The notes: a model not told the origin generated them from the sequence alone. 64,000 nt of DNA from OFTM10 sp964344055 (GCA_964344055.1 CAYFLT010000005.1:68654-132653), one strand, 5' to 3'. Shown: positions 42,579 to 51,584, numbered from the stretch's first letter. Program-made: numbers and translations.

Positions 42579-43336
42579 GGGGAACCCTCCGATGTGTCCT
42601 CCGGAAGGCCGCCGAGCGTGCCGCCGAAGGACTGGATCAGGCTTCCTGCCGTGAGGTGTTCGTCACCCTCGATGTGCCCGTCGCGCATCGAGATCCGACG
42701 TTCCGCCGATGCGGCCACCGCGGCATCGTGGGTGACGATCACGATGGCCCGATCGCCGTCGTGGAGCTCGCGGAAGATGTCCATCACGTTGGCGGCGTTC
42801 GCCGAATCCAACGCCCCGGTCGGCTCGTCGGCGAGCAGCAGCCTCGGCTCGGTGACGATCGCCCGCGCGATCGCACATCGCTGCTGTTCGCCGCCCGACA
42901 TCTGCACCGGCCGGTGTTCGTGTCGGGGTGCAAGGCCGACGACGTCGAGGGCTTCCATGGCCCGCCGTCGTCGTTCTCGGGGCGAAAGACTGCGGTAGAG
43001 GAGGGCGGCCTCGACGTTGCGGCGGGCGTCGAGGTGGGGGATCAGGTGGAACTGCTGGAAGATGAAGCCGACCACGTCGCCCCGGAGCCGGGATCGCTCG
43101 ACGTCGCTCAGGATGCTGACCGCCTGACCGTGGACCCTCATCTCCCCGAGGGACGGCAGGTCGAGCAGGCCCAGCAGGCCCAGCATCGTGGACTTGCCCG
43201 AACCCGATGGGCCGACGATCGACACGAACTCGCCGTCGTCGACGGTGAGCGACACTTCGTCGAGGGCGTGGACCTTGACCTCGTCACCATAGATCCGCGA
43301 GACACGATCAAGCTCGAGCAGGGCCTCAGCGGCCAT
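42575..43336 (-). CDS. MacB/LolD-type ABC transporter ATPase
   Basis: A 253-residue ATPase. Walker A is GPSGSGKST, the signature is MSGGEQQRCAIARAIV, Walker B is LLLADEPTGALDS and the switch His lies in IVIVTHDAAVA. It matches the LolD/MacB-type ATPases that pair with FtsX-like permeases. The adaptor stop is 18 bases upstream and the permease overlaps its end. Confidence 0.93.
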   Translation of the reverse strand: MAAEALLELDRVSRIYGDEVKVHALDEVSLTVDDGEFVSIVGPSGSGKSTMLGLLGLLDLPSLGEMRVHGQAVSILSDVERSRLRGDVVGFIFQQFHLIPHLDARRNVEAALLYRSLSPRERRRRAMEALDVVGLAPRHEHRPVQMSGGEQQRCAIARAIVTEPRLLLADEPTGALDSANAANVMDIFRELHDGDRAIVIVTHDAAVAASAERRISMRDGHIEGDEHLTAGSLIQSFGGTLGGLPEDTSEGSP

Positions 43337-43354
43337 GACGGCTCCGCGGGCGGC

Positions 43355-45559
43355 TCATCCGCCGATCACATCGACGACGATGATCTCGCCGCCTTCCAGA
43401 CCGCTGGTCACCTCGGTGAACGAGCCCTCCTGGATCCCGGTCTGGATGGCGACCTCGGTCTGGGCCAGCGTGTCGGGGTCGATCACCCGGACGACCGGAT
43501 TGCCGGTCGCGTCCTGGAATATCGCCGCTCTGGGCACGACCAGCGCATCGATCCGCTCGTCCAGGACCACCTCGATGGACACGCTGGCACCGTCCACCGC
43601 GGCGAGTGCCCCTTGGATCTCGACGACCCCCTCGTAGCGTTCGTTGCCGGCGTCGGTGACGATCGCGGTGTCGTCGAGTTCGACGATCCGACCCGACGCC
43701 TCCTGGTCGCCCGCCTCGATCTCCACCGTGACCGCTTGGCCGAGCACCAGCTCGGAACGATCGGTCGGGTTGGCGAAGAGCGTGATGGTGAAGTCGGGTT
43801 CGGTCAGGGTGAGGAGCTGTTGGCCGAGCTGAACCGTCTGGCCCTCGTCCACGAACACGGTGCCGACCCGGGCCGGCCAATCGGCGATGATCATGTCGGA
43901 GGGCACGAAGATCACATCGTCGTCGAGGGACTGGACCAGGATCGTGGTCGACGTCCGACCCGCCGCCAGGGTGACCGTGCCGGTGAGGACCCCGTAGTCG
44001 ATCCCCATCGTCGCCGTGCCCCCGACCTGGTAGTCGACCGAGATGTCGCGGCTGGGCGCTTCGTCGGCGGTGATCGTGACGGCGACGGCATCGCCCTCGC
44101 CGATCGTGACTTCGCGTCCCGAGACGGTCAGTTCGGGCTCGTCCTGATCCTCGATGAGGATCGTGCCGGAGATGACCGAGCCGAGGTCGTAGTCGTTGTC
44201 CGGATCGTTGGCCGGCAACAGCGTGAGGGTGAGGGTCTCGCCGGGCTCGATGATGTCGTCCTGGATGGTGGGAACGGTGACCGTCGTCTCGTCCGTCCCG
44301 GCCGGGAACACGAACCGCGGACTCGGATCCTGATCGTCGTAGTCGTCGCCCTCCGACGCGGACCCGGTGATCGAGTACCGCACCTCGACCTCGCGGTCGA
44401 GCTCGGCCGGGGAGGTGATCGTGAAGACGGCGTCCTCGCCCTCGTCGATCGGGTCGTCGCCGGGTTCGATCACCACCGAGAGCACCGGCGTCTGGTCCGG
44501 AGTGGCGTCCTCGATGGTGACCGTCATGGTGTTCAGGGCGCCGGGGTTGTAGTTGATCCCCTCGCCGATCACCTGCTCGGCCGCCACCTCGATGGTCCAC
44601 TCCTCGTCCGCTTCGTCGATCGAGTCGGTGAGGGTCTCGAGCTGCAATGTGTAGGTGGATGCGCCCGCCGGCCAGACGATCGGGGAGTCCTCGAGTGGAT
44701 CATTGATGTAGTCCACGTCGATGTCGGGATCGGCGACATCGACCGCGTCGCCGCCGGTGGCGGTGGCCGTGAAGGTGAGGTCCACCTGGGTGTCGACCGT
44801 CGGTGCCGGGTCGGCGGTGAGGACGATGTCGACGGTGGTGCCCTCGGTGACGGTGAGGGCGGTGGTCTGCACACCGATCGACGGGATCGTGGTGGCTTGC
44901 ATCGGGATCAGGGCAGCTCCCGCGCCGGTGACCACGCGGGCCTCGTCGTCGAAGGTGCTTCCCGGGACCGACGGCCCGATCTTGATCGCCTGGGTGTCCT
45001 TGTTGCCGACCGTGTAGCCGTTGCCGCCGAGAAGGCTGATGATGACGGTCTCCTCCGGCTCGGGAGTTGCCCCGCCATAGCCGTAGGAGACCTGCCACTG
45101 ACGCAGGGCAGCCCGGGTGGCTTCGGTGTACAGGCGGTCGACCGCGCCAGGGTCATAGCCGGCCTCGAAGAGGATCCGCTCGAGCTGGAGGACGTCGGGC
45201 CCGTCCGAGCCCACGTCGAGCTGGCGGTAGAACGAGAACTCGCCGCTGACCGCCACGGCCGGCCGACCATCGAGCGCGAGGATCACGTCACCCGGGTGTA
45301 TCTCGTCGCCGTCGTCGATTCCGACCTGGCTGACCCGCCCGTCGAAGGGCGAGTTGATCGTCTGCAGCTCGTCGCGACGAAGCTCGCCGTTGAGTGTGAG
45401 TTCATCACGCAAGGTCTGGCGGCCGACCGTGTCGGTGAGGATCTCTACCGGTGTGTCGGTGGCCTCGTCCTCGCCGGTGACCTGCCACACCGCCACCAGA
45501 CCGGCGATGACCGAGATGGCGATGAAGATCGCCATGACCTGGCCGCGGGAGAGGGTCAC
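43355..45559 (-). CDS. HlyD/MacA-like adaptor with peptidoglycan-binding and three Calx-beta-like domains
   Basis: A 734-residue exported adaptor of unusual build. N-terminal anchor (VMAIFIAISVIAGLVAVW); first half of a lipoyl domain (INSPFDGRVSQVGIDDGDEI); a PG_binding_1-like domain about 115-165 (DGPDVLQLERILFEAGYDPG); three Calx-beta-like domains about 222-322, 345-465 and 466-545, marked by IEDQDEP-type ends, EGDDYDD and TMGIDYGVLTG; then the second lipoyl half and barrel (ARVGTVFVDEGQTVQLGQQL) and a membrane-proximal domain. The Calx-beta domains take the place of the coiled-coil hairpin of MacA. It is coupled to the lipoprotein gene by GTGA. Confidence 0.82.
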   Translation of the reverse strand: MTLSRGQVMAIFIAISVIAGLVAVWQVTGEDEATDTPVEILTDTVGRQTLRDELTLNGELRRDELQTINSPFDGRVSQVGIDDGDEIHPGDVILALDGRPAVAVSGEFSFYRQLDVGSDGPDVLQLERILFEAGYDPGAVDRLYTEATRAALRQWQVSYGYGGATPEPEETVIISLLGGNGYTVGNKDTQAIKIGPSVPGSTFDDEARVVTGAGAALIPMQATTIPSIGVQTTALTVTEGTTVDIVLTADPAPTVDTQVDLTFTATATGGDAVDVADPDIDVDYINDPLEDSPIVWPAGASTYTLQLETLTDSIDEADEEWTIEVAAEQVIGEGINYNPGALNTMTVTIEDATPDQTPVLSVVIEPGDDPIDEGEDAVFTITSPAELDREVEVRYSITGSASEGDDYDDQDPSPRFVFPAGTDETTVTVPTIQDDIIEPGETLTLTLLPANDPDNDYDLGSVISGTILIEDQDEPELTVSGREVTIGEGDAVAVTITADEAPSRDISVDYQVGGTATMGIDYGVLTGTVTLAAGRTSTTILVQSLDDDVIFVPSDMIIADWPARVGTVFVDEGQTVQLGQQLLTLTEPDFTITLFANPTDRSELVLGQAVTVEIEAGDQEASGRIVELDDTAIVTDAGNERYEGVVEIQGALAAVDGASVSIEVVLDERIDALVVPRAAIFQDATGNPVVRVIDPDTLAQTEVAIQTGIQEGSFTEVTSGLEGGEIIVVDVIGG

Positions 45560-46305
45560 GAGTCGGTTTCAGCCTGGGCCTGGTCGGCGCACTCGCGGAG
45601 GTCGTCGCTCCCCATCAGTGACTCGCCCTCGGGCGGGGTCGGCTGGGGGCTCAGGAGACCGTTCGCGTTGGCGGTGAGTTCGACGGTCCAGCCGCGACCC
45701 TCCATGCATTCGGCCCACGCCACCAGACCCCGGTTCCGGTCCTCGATCTCGACCGGATCAGTGAGGCTCTCGTTCGCCGCCTGAGCCTCCTGCATGACGT
45801 TGATGATGTTGCTCACCGCGGCGCACTCGCCGAGAGCGGTCAGGTACTCCGGGGCGTTCACCGGGTTGTCGGGGTCGGTGTCGCCGCCGGCCTGCCCGGG
45901 GATACCGATGAACTCGACGTCCTTGTCGAGGAGGCACTCGTTGAAGATCTCCAGGGCGTCGAGCAAGGCGCCGACCTCGCCTCCCGATTCCTCGTTCTGC
46001 GGGAGGGTCGAAGACGTCGTGGTCGACGTCGTACTTCCGGATGTGGAGCCGTCCCCGTCCGTTCCTCCCGAGTCTCCGCCGTCATCGGTCGTCCCGTCGC
46101 CCTCGGCGGCGCCCGCCGCCCCGGAGTCGTCGCCGGAACTCTCGTCGGTATCGGCCAGGTCGTCCTGCTCGACGGTGATGTCGCCGGCGGTGCGGATGAC
46201 CGCACCGTCCTCCGCACTCTCCGATCCTCCGCCTCCGCACGCGGACACGATCAGGGCGGTGACGATCAGAGTTGTCCCCCGTCGGAACGGCCGCGGCTCA
46301 GTCAT
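45556..46305 (-). CDS. Putative lipoprotein of the export operon
   Basis: A 249-residue lipoprotein: signal peptide with lipobox ALIVSAC, a long acidic Ser/Gly/Thr linker (residues about 30-105) and a C-terminal domain with spaced cysteines (FNECLLDKDVEF, ALGECAAV, WAECMEGRGWTV, LRECADQAQ). No family is recognised. ATG 46305 is chosen because GGAGGG sits five to six bases upstream; GTG 46311 overlaps that site. As first gene of the operon, translationally coupled to the adaptor, it may be a surface component or substrate of the ABC system. Confidence 0.78.
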   Translation of the reverse strand: MTEPRPFRRGTTLIVTALIVSACGGGGSESAEDGAVIRTAGDITVEQDDLADTDESSGDDSGAAGAAEGDGTTDDGGDSGGTDGDGSTSGSTTSTTTSSTLPQNEESGGEVGALLDALEIFNECLLDKDVEFIGIPGQAGGDTDPDNPVNAPEYLTALGECAAVSNIINVMQEAQAANESLTDPVEIEDRNRGLVAWAECMEGRGWTVELTANANGLLSPQPTPPEGESLMGSDDLRECADQAQAETDS

Positions 46306-46359
46306 CTCCACCCTCCTCGACGCCGGACACTGTACCCAGCACCCGTCCCCGATCCCGGG

Positions 46360-47282
46360 TCAGATCCGGGCCTCGTTGATAGCTCGGGTGAGCAAGGTAC
46401 AGATGTTGATGCCCGAAGTCAGATCGAGCCAAGGGGTTCCTCCGGCGTCGCTCAACGAGGCGAGCCGTTCCAGTTGGCTCACGAAGCCCAGCTCGGCCAG
46501 GGGATGCTCACGCTCCGTTGACAACGGCGTGCCATCGAGTTCCACCTCGGGAGTCGGCAGGAGCGTGATCGTGGTGACGGTCTGTTCGTCGGCGACTTCC
46601 AGCTCGGCCCGTGCCGAACCGTCGGCCCAGCGGGAATCCAGGGTCACCGAACGCCCGTCGGCCAGTTGCATACGGAACTCGGCTCGCTCTTCGACCGGAG
46701 CCGGATCGCCGTCATCGGACCCGCCGATCGTGAGACGGGCCTCTGCGGTGATGGCCGGGCTGCCGCCGGCGGCCAGCAGGACGGGGGCGAGCCGGGCTCC
46801 GGGGTCNNNNNNNNNNGGTCGAGGCCGGCCCCACCGAACGCCACTGTGCCGTGATCCCCCCATTTCGGGGCCGGCTGACTCGAGCGCAGTTGGAGGTGGT
46901 GCGGCGACGCCATCTCTGCGATCGCCCGCAGGCCGCGCCGAACCACGGGTGAGTGGAGGAGGTTCGCACCGACCATCGCCGGAACGTCCACCGGCCCGAT
47001 GGCCTCCGGCGCCGGCGCCTCGACCAGCAGTGCCCCCACTCTTCCGGAGAGCGCGGCGACCACCTCCGGCGCGAGCGGCGGCGGTACGGCCACGACCACC
47101 GCATCGGAGCGTTCGACGAGGGCGTCGAAGGCCAGATCGGGGACCTGGGCGGCCGCTGCCAGTTCGGCGGCCGCGCCGGCTCCACCCCCTACGCCGACGA
47201 GTTCCACCCGGTCCGAAATCGTCGCGGCCTGGGCGTGGAGGGTCGCGGCCATCCCCGCCCCGACGATCCCGATCCGCGTCAT
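46360..47282 (-). CDS. Gfo/Idh-like NAD(P)-binding oxidoreductase, crossed by a false gap
   Basis: An approximately 304-residue oxidoreductase. It opens MTRIGIVGAGMAATLHAQA, a Rossmann nucleotide-binding motif, and continues with SDAVVVAVPPPLAPEVVAAL. A 10-N run at 46807-46816 shifts the frame, but its flanks share GGTC; merging them gives GGAGLDPGARLAPVL and one unbroken frame. The protein is short for the family and its substrate domain is weak, so the reaction is not predictable. It is divergent from the penicillin-binding protein and 54 bases upstream of the export operon. Confidence 0.75.
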
Positions 47283-47355
47283 GGCGGAATGGTGGCACGT
47301 CCCGATGCCGAAGACCGCGGCGGCCACGGCCACCCGGCCCGGTAACTTGCTGTAC

Positions 47356-49638
47356 GTGCGTGGGATCGTCGGACTGATGCGCCTCGCGGCAATCCTGATC
47401 GGCGGTGGAGTAGCGGTGGCCTTCTCCGTCGCCGCTCTCGCGCCCCAGATCGCGGACGTGTTCGCGGCGAACGAGTCGACCACTGCCGAGATCAACCTCG
47501 ACGAGCTGGCCCTTCGCTCGATCGTCTACGACAAGAACGGTGACGAGTTCGACGTGCTCTACGACGTCGAGAACCGGGCGCTGGTCAAGCTCGACGACAT
47601 CAGCGACCATCTCATCACGGCGGTGATCACGGTCGAGGACGAGGGCTTCTGGGATCACACGGGCGTCGATGCCAAAGCCATCGGGCGTGCGTTCATCGAG
47701 AACGTCAACGCCGGTGGTGTCGAGCAGGGCGGATCGACGATCACCCAGCAGCTGATCAAGAACGGTGTGGTGGGCAACGCCGTCGACATCGATCGCAAGA
47801 TCCCCGAGGCCGCGCTCGCCATCCGTCTCGAGCGCCAGCTGACCAAGGACGAGATCCTCGAGGCGTATCTCAACACCGTCTACTTCGGCAGCGGCGCCTA
47901 CGGGGTGCGGGCGGCCGCGGAGATCTACTTCGACACCTCGCCCGATCGGCTCGACTGGGCCCAGTCGGCACTCCTGGCCGGCTTGATCGCGAATCCGACG
48001 GCGCTGGACCCGATCAACCATCCGGATCGTGCGGAGGAACGGCGTGACGTGGCCATGCGTCGCCTCGTCGAGGTCGGGGCGATCTCCGAGATCCAGTACG
48101 ACCTCATCCGCGACACACCCCTGCCCACCGAGCGGACGGTGGCCGCGGAATGGGAGCCGACCAACTACTACATCGAGGAGGTTCGGCGTCGCCTGCTCGA
48201 GGACCCGAGGCTCGGTGCCACCTACGCCGAACGAACCGAGGCCCTCTTCGGCGGAGGCCTTCGCGTCTTCACCAGCTACGACCCCGTCGCCCAGGCCCAG
48301 GCGGAAGCGGCCGTGGCCGCCTACCTCCCCGACGACGAGCGCAACGTCGCCGTGGCGGTGGCCAGCGTGGAACCCGGAACCGGTCTGGTGCGGGCGATCA
48401 TCGGCGGCCCGGGGTTCGAGAACTTCGAGTTCAACATCGCCACCCAGAAGGGCCGTCCGACCGGCTCTTCCTTCAAGGCGTTCGTGCTCGCCGCCGCGAT
48501 GGAGAAGGGGTTCGTGCCGGCCGATCAGCTCAACGGGATCGGCACCTGCGAATTCGCCAATCCCGGTGGCTTCCCCAACCCCTACCGGGCCAACAACTTC
48601 GGCGGTCCAGGCGGCTCGGTGGCGTCGATTCGCAGCCAGACCCTTCGTTCCTCGAACTGTGCGTTCGTGCGGCTGGGCCTGATCGTCGGCCTGTCGAACG
48701 TGGCCGACACGGCACGGGCCCTCGGCATCCAGACCGACCTGTCCGATCTGCCCATCTCCATGCCGCTCGGCCCCAAGGACGTGACCCCGCTCGACATGGC
48801 GTCGGCCTACTCGACCTTCGCCAATGACGGCATCCAGATCGACCCGATCTTCATCGAACGGGTGGAGGACCGGGAGGGCAACATCATCTTCGAGAACAAG
48901 CCCGACGGCGAACGGGCGATCTCGGTGCAGTCCGCCCGCCTGGTGACCCAGGTACTCGAGGCCAACGTCCGGGGAGGCACCGGCACTCGGGCCCGGCTGG
49001 AGGAGCAGCCTGCAGCCGGCAAGACGGGCACCGCTCAGGAATTCACCGACGCCTGGTTCGTGGGCTACACGCCCCACCTCGCCACCGCAGTGTGGATCGG
49101 CAATCCCGACGAGCAGATTCCGATGCGAGGGGTCGACCGTGGCCCGCTCGGGGTGGGGAACGTCTTCGGGGGCTCGATCCCGGCCCTCATCTGGGGACAG
49201 TTCAATGCCGGCTACCGCCAGGGCCTGCAGGTGATCCCGTTCGAGCCCGCGGAGGGGACTCGGGCCGGAATCCGGATCCGAACCGATCAGGAGGAGGACG
49301 ACTACAACGAGGTGATCGAGAGCCTCTGCGGCGATGAGCTGGCGGAACGGGACACAGATGAGGACGGGCTGCCCGACGCGTGCGAGAATCCCGACTTCGA
49401 ATTCGATCGGGGGATCGGGGAGTGTCCGATCCTGTTGATCCCGAGAGACGATGACGGGGACGGCAAGACCGATCGTTGCGAGGTCCCCACGACCACCACC
49501 ACGACGACCACCACGACGACCACCACGACCACGACGACCGCCGTCGACGAGCGCACCGCCTCCCACCACCGGCTCGACCACGACGACCACGACGACGACC
49601 ACGAGCAGCCCACCATGACCCGAACTCACCGTCCATGA
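47356..49638 (+). CDS. Class A penicillin-binding protein
   Basis: A 760-residue bifunctional cell-wall synthase: one N-terminal membrane helix, a GT51 transglycosylase (EDEGFWDHTGVDAKAIGRAF, GGSTITQQLIKN) and a transpeptidase with SxxK in TGSSFKAF, SxN in RSSNCAF and KTGT in AGKTGTAQEF. The C-terminal part has two Asp-rich calcium-type loops (DTDEDGLPDAC and DDDGDGKTDRC), then a poly-Thr tail. After the Thr run the frame reads DHDDHDDDHEQ, while the +1 frame continues PTTGSTTTTTTTTTSSPP and stops at 49618, so a one-base indel is likely. GTG 47356 has TAACTT seven bases upstream. Confidence 0.93.
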   Translation: MRGIVGLMRLAAILIGGGVAVAFSVAALAPQIADVFAANESTTAEINLDELALRSIVYDKNGDEFDVLYDVENRALVKLDDISDHLITAVITVEDEGFWDHTGVDAKAIGRAFIENVNAGGVEQGGSTITQQLIKNGVVGNAVDIDRKIPEAALAIRLERQLTKDEILEAYLNTVYFGSGAYGVRAAAEIYFDTSPDRLDWAQSALLAGLIANPTALDPINHPDRAEERRDVAMRRLVEVGAISEIQYDLIRDTPLPTERTVAAEWEPTNYYIEEVRRRLLEDPRLGATYAERTEALFGGGLRVFTSYDPVAQAQAEAAVAAYLPDDERNVAVAVASVEPGTGLVRAIIGGPGFENFEFNIATQKGRPTGSSFKAFVLAAAMEKGFVPADQLNGIGTCEFANPGGFPNPYRANNFGGPGGSVASIRSQTLRSSNCAFVRLGLIVGLSNVADTARALGIQTDLSDLPISMPLGPKDVTPLDMASAYSTFANDGIQIDPIFIERVEDREGNIIFENKPDGERAISVQSARLVTQVLEANVRGGTGTRARLEEQPAAGKTGTAQEFTDAWFVGYTPHLATAVWIGNPDEQIPMRGVDRGPLGVGNVFGGSIPALIWGQFNAGYRQGLQVIPFEPAEGTRAGIRIRTDQEEDDYNEVIESLCGDELAERDTDEDGLPDACENPDFEFDRGIGECPILLIPRDDDGDGKTDRCEVPTTTTTTTTTTTTTTTTTAVDERTASHHRLDHDDHDDDHEQPTMTRTHRP

Positions 49639-50357
49639 CCGCCGACACCGGTGCCGAGGTCCTCCTCGAGATCCAGAGACTCGATGTCGAGAACGGCCGG
49701 CTCAACCATCGGCGGGCGACCCTCGAGGAACGCCGGCTGCTCGAAGAGGCACTCGCCGGTCAGGCCCGCCAACAGGTGGAGATCGACGAGGTGGCGGCGG
49801 CCCGGGTGGAGGTGGCCACTCGCCAACGCCGGTTCGAGGACGAAGCCCAGATCGTCGCGACGAGGGTCGAGTCCGACGAAGCGCGGCTCTACAGCGGCGA
49901 AGTGCAGGGGATGAAAGACCTCGAAGCGCTCCAGCACGAGATCGCCGGCCTGCGTGAGCGTCAGACCGGCCTCGAGGACCAGGCACTGGAGGCCATGGAG
50001 GAGGCCGAGGAGCTGGCGGGCCGGGTGACCGAGCTGGAGACCGCACGAGGTGAGGTGGACGCCGCCATCGATGACCTCCGCTCGCGAATCACCGCACTAG
50101 AGGCGGAGATCGACGCCGCGGTCGACGCCAACTCCGACGCTCGAGCCGCGGCCGTGGCCGAGGTCGACCCGACGCTCGTCGAGAAGTACGAGCGGCTGTA
50201 TCCCGGGTTCGGGACCGCCACGGTCGTGCGATTCGACGGTTCGAACTGTTCGGGTTGTCCGTCCTCGATGCCCGCCATGGAAGTCGACCGGATGAAACGA
50301 GAGACGGCCGGTTCGGTCCTCGACTGTTCGGAGTGCGGCCGAATGGTGCTGCGCTGA
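49635..50357 (+). CDS. Coiled-coil C4 zinc-ribbon protein (CdsZ-like)
   Basis: A 240-residue protein: a long antiparallel coiled coil (residues about 5-180, rich in Leu/Glu/Arg heptads), then a C4 zinc ribbon formed by CSGC and CSECGRMVL at the C-terminus. This is the widespread actinobacterial zf-RING_7/DUF type whose members are thought to bind nucleic acids or ribosomes; the function is not settled. The ATG overlaps the PBP stop as annotated. A membrane-protein gene follows after one base. Confidence 0.87.
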   Translation: MTADTGAEVLLEIQRLDVENGRLNHRRATLEERRLLEEALAGQARQQVEIDEVAAARVEVATRQRRFEDEAQIVATRVESDEARLYSGEVQGMKDLEALQHEIAGLRERQTGLEDQALEAMEEAEELAGRVTELETARGEVDAAIDDLRSRITALEAEIDAAVDANSDARAAAVAEVDPTLVEKYERLYPGFGTATVVRFDGSNCSGCPSSMPAMEVDRMKRETAGSVLDCSECGRMVLR

Positions 50358-50358
50358 C

Positions 50359-50847
50359 GTGTTCCTCTGGTTCGTGGCCGCCGCCGTGTTCACGGTGCTG
50401 TTCGTGTTCGACAGTCCGGCGATCGACTACCGATTCGTGGCCCTCGGAGGTGTGTTGCCGCTCGTCGAAGCGTTGACCGGGCGGCCACTCCTACTCCACA
50501 CCTTGCTGGGCTCGGTGCTCGTCCTCACGGTGGTGATGGGGGGGACGGTCGGCCGTCGGGTCCTCCGGCGCCGCCTTCTCGGAGTCCCGATCGGCACTTT
50601 CGTGTTTCTGATCGCCTCGGCCGCATGGGCCAGAACGGATCTGTTCTGGTGGCCGGCGGCCGGGTTCGACGGCATCGCCGATCCACCGCTGCCGGAGTTC
50701 GATCGTCCGTTGGCCCTCCTCGTCCTGCTCGAGGGAGTCGGTGCCGCCGGCCTGTTCTGGCTCAGCCGGCGACTCGAGCTGCTCCGCCCGGATCATCGAC
50801 GCCTGCTCGTGGACTCCGGCAGACTCCCCAAGGACCGACTCCGGTGA
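50359..50847 (+). CDS. Small membrane protein, DUF4184/YdjM-like metal-dependent hydrolase shape uncertain
   Basis: A 162-residue protein with about four hydrophobic helices (FVAAAVFTVLFVFD, TLLGSVLVLTVVMGG, GTFVFLIASAAWA, ALLVLLEGVGAAGLFWL). Between the first two is GVLPLVEALTGRPLLLHTLL, which recalls membrane hydrolase-like families, but no firm family is assigned. The GTG start lies one base after the zinc-ribbon gene, so it belongs to the pbp-zinc ribbon transcript. Confidence 0.7.
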   Translation: MFLWFVAAAVFTVLFVFDSPAIDYRFVALGGVLPLVEALTGRPLLLHTLLGSVLVLTVVMGGTVGRRVLRRRLLGVPIGTFVFLIASAAWARTDLFWWPAAGFDGIADPPLPEFDRPLALLVLLEGVGAAGLFWLSRRLELLRPDHRRLLVDSGRLPKDRLR

Positions 50848-50884
50848 GCGGGCTCCCGTCACGACCGAGCGGGGTGCTCGCGCC

Positions 50885-51463
50885 ATGCTGATCGTCGTCC
50901 GCCACGGCCGCACCGCCGCCAACGCGGCGGGCGAGTTGCTCGGGCGACGGGATCCGTCGCTCGACGAGCACGGCCGACTGCAGGCTCGGGCCATCGCCGC
51001 GGAGATCGGACGGGTCGATCGCGTGATCTCGAGCCCGCTGGCCCGTTGTCTCGAGACCGCTTCGGCGATCCGCGAGTCGCCCGAGGTCGACGAGCGATTG
51101 ATCGAGCTCGACTACGGCGAGCTGGAGGGCGTGCCGTTCCGCGATGTGCCCCGCGAAACCTGGTCCCATTGGCGGGACCGGTCGGACTGGCGTCCACCGG
51201 GTGGAGAAAGCCACGATGACCTGGCCGCTCGGGTGTGGGAGATGCTCGACGAGATCGCGTCGGACGCGGCATTGCACGACGTCGTCCTGGTGAGCCACGT
51301 GTCGCCGATCAAGGCCGCGGTGGCCTGGGCGATGGGTGTCTCGATCGACATCTCCTGGCGCTGCTACGTGCACCAGGCCTCGATTCTGAGGATCGGAACC
51401 GGTGGTCCGTTCCCTTCGTTGCGGTCGTTCAACGAAACGGCCCATCTCGGCGACCTGCTCTAG
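50885..51463 (+). CDS. Histidine phosphatase family protein
   Basis: A 192-residue phosphoglycerate-mutase-like phosphatase. The catalytic RHG motif is in IVVRHGRTAANAAGELLGRR, the proton donor region is LDYGELEGVPF, and the second His is in VVLVSHVSPIKA. It probably acts on a small phosphorylated metabolite such as alpha-ribazole or a sugar phosphate. ATG 50885 begins the fold; the frame is open upstream to 50741, within the preceding gene. Likely co-transcribed with the two genes before it. Confidence 0.9.
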   Translation: MLIVVRHGRTAANAAGELLGRRDPSLDEHGRLQARAIAAEIGRVDRVISSPLARCLETASAIRESPEVDERLIELDYGELEGVPFRDVPRETWSHWRDRSDWRPPGGESHDDLAARVWEMLDEIASDAALHDVVLVSHVSPIKAAVAWAMGVSIDISWRCYVHQASILRIGTGGPFPSLRSFNETAHLGDLL

Positions 51464-51499
51464 CCGTCGTGCTCACCGCAAGCCTTCTCCAGGAATGAC

Positions 51500-51557
51500 T
51501 TGGGTACGAGGCACGTGTCGCATAGGCTGCGGTTTCCGCAGTTCGCTCGGGAGCGAA
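51500..51557 (+). promoter_or_regulatory. Promoter with two tandem hairpins before the XRE gene
   Basis: TTGGGT (51500-51505) and TAGGCT (51523-51528) are 17 bases apart. Right behind lie two perfect inverted repeats: CTGCGG-TTT-CCGCAG (51527-51541) and TTCGCT-CGGG-AGCGAA (51542-51557). The first overlaps the -10, so it may be an operator; the second would lie in the 5-prime leader, 27 bases before the start. Confidence 0.45.
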
Positions 51558-51584
51558 GGCGGAGTTCTGGTGGGAGGAACACTT

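Noticed and set aside
42656..45784. Open frame of over 1000 codons on the plus strand opposite the export operon
   Set aside because: It is the antisense shadow of high-GC genes. The composition is skewed to Asp, Arg, Gly and Val, with no recognisable domain, while the minus strand gives clear ABC and adaptor proteins.
49485..49618. CRISPR or satellite-like repeat in the ACC/ACG tract
   Set aside because: It encodes a poly-Thr linker; there are no spacers and no repeat unit beyond codons.
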